Position numbers and translations under genes: made by a program. The notes beneath the pieces are model-generated. The model made no database searches and was not told the origin of the DNA. It saw nothing but the letters and a program-made list of their open reading frames with translations. A stretch of 64,000 bases of DNA, taken from NCBI RefSeq assembly GCF_947242115.1, contig NC_074711.1, positions 3,219,001 through 3,283,000 on the forward strand, given 5' to 3'. Below, piece after piece: positions 58,401 to 64,000 of the stretch; position 1 is the first letter of the stretch, and each line of letters starts with the position of its first letter. The DNA comes from Biomphalaria glabrata (lineage: Eukaryota; Mollusca; Gastropoda; Planorbidae).

Positions 58401-61400
58401 ATCTAGAACCATGGTTTTAAGAAATTATCTAGAGAAAGAACAAACATTATTTAAAAAAAAAAAAAAAGAAAAAGACTTCTGAAGAGTGCAACACTTACCT
58501 GGCAACATTGGTCTATGTAAGTTAACATGGCAACATTGTGGTAAGTGGCCAATATTGACAATGTCCTGTATGGCACATGGGTCAAAATGGCAACACCTAC
58601 TTCAGAACACATGGTGAGTAAAGTTTCACTGGCTTGACCTCTCACTAGGATTAGTGTCACCTTCAACTAGAGGGATAGGAATAAGACAATAAATTAAAAC
58701 ACTTTGTTACAATTATATTGTTTTATGAGTTAATTAAAGATTATTCATTCCGAGCCCAAACCCTCCTGCACAGAGGAGGGGAATGGCAGCAGGGTTTGAA
58801 CCTTCAAAACAACAGTCTAGAGCACATACACATAAGAAGGCAGGCATCCATGTTATGATCAATGCACAATGCTAAATGATTTACATTTAATTGTGTCAAT
58901 AGTAACGTTTTAATTTTTAAGTTAAGCTTCATCAAATTACAAAGATACGATACAAATTAAATGCCAAGTTAATTTGATTATTTTCAAACCAACTGCAGTA
59001 TTTTAAAATTAAAATGTTCGTCTGTCAGACCAGACATTGACCCTTTGTTCAGTATTGCTCTCCCATGAAATTAAAAGAATTCTGATAAAAATTGTTCCAT
59101 ACTTAGGCCTACACAATTTACCTGTCTGACCATGTCCAGCACTTTGTTTTCCCATGATATTTCCTTATATACAGCAGTACCCTCAGTAGGAGTGGTCACC
59201 ATGGTCTTTCTCTGAAGTGTTGGCTTGAACCCTAAGTGATGGTAACTTGGTGTTAGATCAGCATTAATTAACTGAGAACATAAAGATATGATCAAAGTAA
59301 TGAAATTACATAAAAACAAGTTTTATGAGAAAATCTATAAATAGCATCTAAAATAATGAACATTTTTGATTAATGAAATGGTTTGTCATTCTCATACCAG
59401 AGTGTATTTCTGTTCTCTTTTGTTGAAGAGAGCTGGGTCAACAGATTTACAAGCTACTAATAAACCTTGATATAGCGATGCAGTTGTTGCAGTCAAAAAA
59501 GTTTTCTTTGATCTCATCAACCTGACTGGAACATGCAAGCAGTCCACTAAGTTAGGGTTAAAGCTGTATGCAACAAAAATATATTTATGTCTTAAATTCA
59601 ATGAATAGAAGAATTCTCTTTTTAAAAGATTCAAATTAAAATATTAGAAATAGTCAAACATGTACTAACCAGTTTTCATTTATTGTTTGATTTAAATAAA
59701 TTTGCTTGACAATATCCATAATATCCGCATGACAGGAATCTAGATACAGAAGATATTCGGAAAAAACAAAGTTTTCAGTTTGTTGAAGACATAAGGGTGG
59801 AGTGATATTTTCTTCCATGTTTGGGTCAGTTTCAGGCACGACCTGCACTTCTCCTGTAAGATAGGTATTTGTAGGTGCTGAATCAGGTGAGGCAGACTCA
59901 CTGAGTTGCATATCATGCTTCAGATCTGAATTCTCTTGCAAATGTCTACTGGCAATATTAAGCTTTAACCTAGATTTTCCCAGATTGCTCAACATCTGAT
60001 TGAGAGAGGTCAAAGAGCGATGGTATCCCAGCTGCTTGTGATCTTTAACAACTTTAGCATCCAAGAAAGTTTTTAATGAAGTGTCATTCAATATGTTTGC
60101 TGTGCATGACAATGATGATAAAGATGGTGATGATGCATTAAATAAAGGTTTATCACAATTTGATGACTGATCGGATGAAACTGGTTTGATATTACTTTGT
60201 TGACATAAAGGTTGTGCCATATGACAGCTGGAAACAGCAGCATCCCTACCGTCAGGTAACACTGGGATGAGATCATCTACTAAATCAAGTTTATCAACAC
60301 TATCATTACTTATGCAAGTCTCTACAGATGATTCTGTAGAATCATGTAAACTCTGTATATTTGATGAAAGACTTTTATTTGATTCAACATTGATGTTTGG
60401 GAAATTCTTGTCACTAAGTTGAAGACATTTCATTTCCTGTTGACCATCTTCAAAGAACCAGTCCACTTCCTGTGAATCCAAATCTTCATTTTGCACAGAT
60501 TTCTTCCACAAGTCTCTCTCATTATTGTTTTCTAATCTTATATTTTCTGAGTCTTGTTCACATTTATATTTGGCTTGACATACTGAAAAAATCTGGTTCT
60601 CAAATAATTTTTCTTCTTCTTTATGAATTACAAGACTTTGCTTTCCAATGGACTCTTGTTTATGTAATAAGCTACCACATTGATCTTTAGTTTTTTCCTT
60701 AGTTAGTGGAGTCTTCCTCTCATGAGAACTACTACAACTGTTCAGCATCGTCCACTGTGAAGTTTTGTCCAGTGATAAATCTCTAGCCAACACTTGAACT
60801 GATTTTGTGAGTTCCAGCATGTGCTTCTGAATTATTTCAACACACTCTCTAGTGGGAATACCCTATAAAAAAAATATTATTATCCCCATAAGTACATTAA
60901 CCACAATTACATTTTTTTTTTCAATCTTATGCTTTTAAAGATAAAAAAACAAATTATAATTTCCAGATCTGTATCAGTGAGTAACAAAGCAAAAAGAGAA
61001 AGCTTCTAATATTATGCATATTCATGAGTAGAAAACACATTTCAACAGCGTTTTGCAGTGTAAGGAAAGGAATTGAATTGTTACATCCTGTCCTCATTTT
61101 CCAATACCTAATGGAGTGGCAAAATAATAATTTTTTTTCAATATCACAAGGATTTTGGGAAGTTACGTATAAGTAAGCCGTGAATGAAAACTATCAAAAG
61201 GAAAAAAGGTTAAACTCTGGGATTAAACACTGGTTTGTTTGTTCACTCATTGGGTTGATTTGTTTAACTTAAATTGCAAGTTTGTCTTGACAAATTATTT
61301 GTTTTTTACCATGTTGTAATTCTAATTGAAGCACTTATTCTTGTTGGTTTTAGTAATTTAAGTGCATTTGAACTTCTATTCTTTGATTTGTTCTGCACTT

Positions 61401-62592
61401 TATTCCTTTCTAATTTTTGTTGTGTTAACAGGACAAAAAAAAGGCTTTTATAAGCTTTAATATCAAAACATAGATTTACTCCTCAATCAAAGAAAACAAA
61501 ACAGCATAACAATTACATTATATAGTCATGAACGAGGAAAATTTAAGAGCTATATAGTAGAAAGCTAACACATACCCACTGCTCCAGAAGATAGACTGTC
61601 TTTGTAAGGGAGGTAATCATGTATAACAATGATTTAGCTCCCCTTTTATGCTGTTGTTTATGTGACTTTAAAGCATCAATAAGTAATTCCAAACTTGCAG
61701 ACTGGAAGAAAAACAAAGCGTGCACTATACGAATTTAAATCTTTCTATGGTCAATGAAATTAAAACTAAATAAATTAGAATGTATGGTCATGTAAAATTT
61801 AAAACTGTATTCTATATCTACATGAATATACCTCAAAGTCTAAGGCAGAGATGAAGGTCACAACATCGGTTGTATAAACATCTGTATCAGCCTGGGTCAC
61901 ACATTTCACACTAAAAAAACAACAACATATTTTATTCTTCATTCTGGGAAAGGTTCCTGGATCTACCTTGATATATTTAAGAGATACTGTTTGTAACTTA
62001 AATTTGAAAAATACTTATAAATAAAATTAAAATATATATATCTACTGTGTATATATACTCCATCTTCCAAGGATTTAAAAGCGCTGGTGAGTACAACTGA
62101 AAAGAAGATGCCGAATAGTGTTGGAGCCAGAACACATCCTTGTTTTACTCCGCTCTTGGTGGAGAATGGCCCAGAGGTGGAACTGTCAAACTGTACAGTG
62201 CCCTGCATATTTTCATGAAAAGCTGACACTAGTTTCCGTAGCTTGTTTAGACAGCCAATTCTCTCCTTTCTGTTAACAAGGTCAAACGCCTTGGTCAAGT
62301 CAATAAAAGTTATAAAGAGGGACTGCCTTTGTTCTCTGCTTTTTTCCTGTAGCTGTTGTGGATCTGCCGGCCCTAAAGCCACACTGATATTCTGGGTAAA
62401 CTCGTTCTGCCAAGATCTGCAGCGGCTTCAGTATTACTCTGGCATAAGCCTTCCCAACTGAGCTAATAAGTGAAATGCCTCTATAACTGTTACAATTGGA
62501 GTGGTCACCCTTATTTTTGAAAATTGTTACTATGTTGGCATCCTTCAATTCCTGGGGGACTATTCCTTACTCCCAGCATAAATAAAATTCAA

Positions 62593-62650
<58 letters not shown>

Positions 62651-62821
62651 AAATTGAACTAAATAACATTTTAGCTCAATTTGATGAAATTAGATGTTTA
62701 ATATATTCACCTTCACCTTTAAGTCCATGTTGTATGAATTTAAAAAAAATGGATAAAAATCCAGAAATGGTACTTATTACTTACCAGTCATGGGAACCAA
62801 GCAATGGATAGACCAGGTTAT
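55407..62821 (-). CDS. BBS12: BBS12, chaperonin-like Bardet-Biedl syndrome protein (start outside or unseen)
   Basis: Ten minus-strand exons join in frame: 62785-62821, 61832-61910, 61576-61701, 59670-60862, 59398-59563, 59122-59271, 58499-58666, 57813-57932, 56326-56497, 55407-55867. They give 889 residues without the start; human BBS12 has 710. BBS12 is a group II chaperonin relative that works with BBS6, BBS10 and CCT to assemble the ciliary BBSome. Landmarks matching human BBS12: NLVYPLLGSHDW, SASLELLIDALK, ADLTPSYHHLGFK (human DLTENYRHLGF), KVTLILVRGQASETLLTMC (human VNLVLVQGNVSERLIEKC), VEERFWKCLHSVANAV (human KEDRFWTCAYRLYYAL), LLPGAGETEEWC and the C-terminal KLASWETAVEVVCMLV. The big exon carries a serine/glutamate-rich insert of about 300 residues not seen in human. 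The usual chaperonin ATP-binding GDGTT was not found, as in vertebrate BBS12. The intron before the second visible exon holds an RTE-like fragment. Confidence 0.87.
56522..56905. repeat. 56-bp tandem repeat, about 6.9 copies, in a BBS12 intron
   Basis: Units start GGTATATAGTTGTACAATTT and end GTCTCTGGTGCCCTTAT. Copies are near-identical, differing by GTTTCT/GTCTCT and one ACA/AAA change. The array starts only 25 bases upstream (in transcript sense) of the exon at 56326-56497. Confidence 0.95.
57102..57300. mobile_element. hAT-type MITE, 199 bp, with perfect 8-bp TSD
   Basis: CAGTGGCATAGCTAG and CTAGCTATGCCACTG are perfect 15-base inverted ends. CTAGCACT flanks it at 57094-57101 and 57301-57308. 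Sister copies: 39378 and 58081. It lies in a BBS12 intron. Confidence 0.9.
57455..57635 (-). repeat. tRNA-derived SINE, family A
   Basis: Same head, B box (GGGTTCAAACCC) and 3' domain as the 46641 copy. It is in a BBS12 intron, in the sense of that gene. Confidence 0.8.
58081..58307. mobile_element. hAT-type MITE, older sister of the 57102 copy
   Basis: CATTGATGTAGCTAG and CTAGCTACACCACTG ends. Flanks AGCTAAAA and AGCTATAA differ by one base. The interior words GGGGCCCCTGCATTTTGA and CACAATATTTAATATGA match the family. Confidence 0.7.
58741..58851 (-). repeat. Diverged family A SINE
   Basis: The minus strand has GGATGCCTGCCTTCTTATGT, a GGTTCAAACCC B box and GGAGGGTTTGGGCTCGGAAT; about half the element remains. 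Confidence 0.5.
61970..62575 (-). mobile_element. RTE-like LINE fragment (reverse transcriptase core)
   Basis: Minus-strand frames give NCNSYRGISLISSVGKAYAR, YPEYQCGFRAGRSTT, FITFIDLTKAFDLVNR and TKSGVKQGCVLAPTLFGIFF. The RT starts at about motif 1 and ends before the catalytic A/FADD box. A frame change lies near 62370. It is a different RTE lineage from the 8340 copy, and lies in the first visible BBS12 intron in the sense of the gene. Confidence 0.75.
62599..62647. repeat. TA microsatellite
   Basis: About 24 TA dinucleotides, directly next to the LINE fragment. Confidence 0.9.
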
Positions 62822-63343
62822 CTGGAAATTATATAAAACATAAGTCTGTAGCTTTGAATGAATTTTGCTTTTATGGACATCAGATGCAAAATACACATTA
62901 ATTACTGACATTCTGAATTATTTTGTGAAAACTAATTTTTAAAAATACTGGTTGAAGTCATTAAAATTGTTATCAGTCATATCTGGAGTCACACATCCCA
63001 GAAACAGAAAATACTACAAATAAAGTAATATTGGCCTACATAATGTAAAATGACTGATTAGCTTCTGTACACGGTACATGTTCTGTTTACAGAGACAAAC
63101 ATAATTTAAACAAATATTTATATAGTGTACAAAAATCTTGACATTGAAGATTGAAACATGTATCTCTGTACAGGTTTAGACTGAATACATTTTCAGTGCT
63201 AATACTATAATATTACTTAAAAATGTTCAACAAAGAATAAGGCTTTTCCCTAAATGGCCTTTTTTAAAATAAAGTTTTGTCAATGTTATAGCTATGTATT
63301 TTATATAGCATTCCTTCTTTACAGTTTAGACTTCTGTCATGGT
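62822..63343. other. Presumed BBS12 intron; no first exon found
   Basis: I looked on the minus strand for a start codon followed by a GT donor in the phase needed (one base before AT at 62821) and saw no convincing exon. AT-rich with no repeats recognised. Confidence 0.4.
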
Positions 63344-63541
63344 GTGTGATTACGTCCTATGTGTCATGCATGTTAACCAATGACTTAAATTCTGCCAAGT
63401 CATTGGTTTTCCTGGCTGGCTCAGGCAACCTATTCCATGCTCTAATTGCACTAGGGAAGAAGAAGCATTTCTACAGATTTGTCCTAGCCTATGGGACGAG
63501 GAATATCACAATGTGCCTTTAACTTTGTGTCTTTCATAACC
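63344..63541 (-). mobile_element. CR1/Jockey-like LINE 3' fragment
   Basis: The minus strand codes for VPYARTNL-like, LPEPARKTNDLAEFKSLV-like segments and the GCATGACACATAGGACGTAA UTR. Decayed; the GATAAGA tail is lost. Confidence 0.7.
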
Positions 63542-63559
63542 TGAAAGAGAAGTTCCAAT

Positions 63560-63745
63560 GGAAGGCTGCCTGGTCGTGAGGTTTGCGCGCTGGACTGTCG
63601 TTCGGATTTATCGATGGTCGAGGGTTCAAATCCTGCCCGCTCCCATCCCATGTCGTCCTGCGGGAGGTTTGGACTAGGAAGTAAACTATCTTTAACTCTG
63701 AAGGAACATCCGAAACATGTAAAACATAAAACATTTTACAAACAA
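63560..63745 (+). repeat. tRNA-derived SINE, family A
   Basis: GAAGGCTGCCTGGTCGTGAG head, GAGGGTTCAAATCC B box, body CGTCCTGCGGGAGGTTTGGA and 3' end AAACATTTTACAAACAATC. Confidence 0.8.
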
Positions 63746-64000
63746 TCAATTCTTTTACTGGAGTTTTATGTGTGCCAGAAGATACATTTCCACACTTAAA
63801 TAAAACTTTGCTGCTTAACTTTCACATTTTTTGGGTCCACATACATCTAGAAACGAGCATTTTCTTGTTTGAAAATAAGTGAAAGAAAAGGTTGATGCTG
63901 GCAGTAACTAGAAAGCTAGTTCCACAGTTTCTGAACATTATGCATGGGTGTAAACAGTGCAATTCTTCGCATTAAGTACAACTGTACATTTGTGGTGAAA

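Noticed and set aside
62822-64000. Search for the BBS12 first exon
   Set aside because: No ATG-containing stretch with a donor in the needed phase and resemblance to the BBS12 N-terminus was found, so the start is left open.

Overview
The window is eukaryotic, AT-rich and intron-rich, with three multi-exon protein genes set in a dense bed of retrotransposon, SINE and small DNA-transposon copies. The gene set, the LINE types and the frequent TAGATCTAG- and TAGGCCTA-like words suggest a gastropod mollusc, perhaps a planorbid or lymnaeid-like snail. The species assignment is inference.

Left third (2.1-19.4 kb, + strand): a melanotransferrin-like gene whose 14 coding exons all join in frame to a 769-residue protein. 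It has a signal peptide, two transferrin lobes and a hydrophobic C-terminal tail that looks like a GPI-anchor signal. Its intron 7 holds two long LINEs: an RTE-like copy on the minus strand, and an almost full-length L2/CR1-like copy on the plus strand.

Middle (19.5-40 kb): no clear host gene. It holds LINE 3' ends, tRNA-derived SINEs, TTAA-flanked MITEs, and hAT-type elements with recognisable 8-bp target-site duplications (TSDs), one of them a 2.4 kb nested composite. There are two large minisatellites (86-bp and 32-bp units) and an unassigned decayed coding remnant at 36.4-37.7 kb that a hAT MITE has split.

40.4-48.8 kb (+ strand): a copper amine oxidase of the membrane-anchored SSAO/VAP-1 type, in one very long exon, one 3' exon and a probable short 5' coding exon. 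The copper histidines are kept, but the tyrosine that becomes the TPQ cofactor is Cys and the catalytic Asp is Gly, so it looks like a conserved pseudoenzyme. This is the most interesting signal in the window.

55.4-62.8 kb (- strand): BBS12, the chaperonin-like Bardet-Biedl protein. Ten in-frame exons are visible; the first exon with the start codon lies outside the window or was not recognised. It is convergent with the amine oxidase gene. The three host genes show no operon-like relation. The transferrin-like and amine oxidase proteins are both cell-surface metal-protein relatives that have lost canonical active-site residues, probably a coincidence of location.
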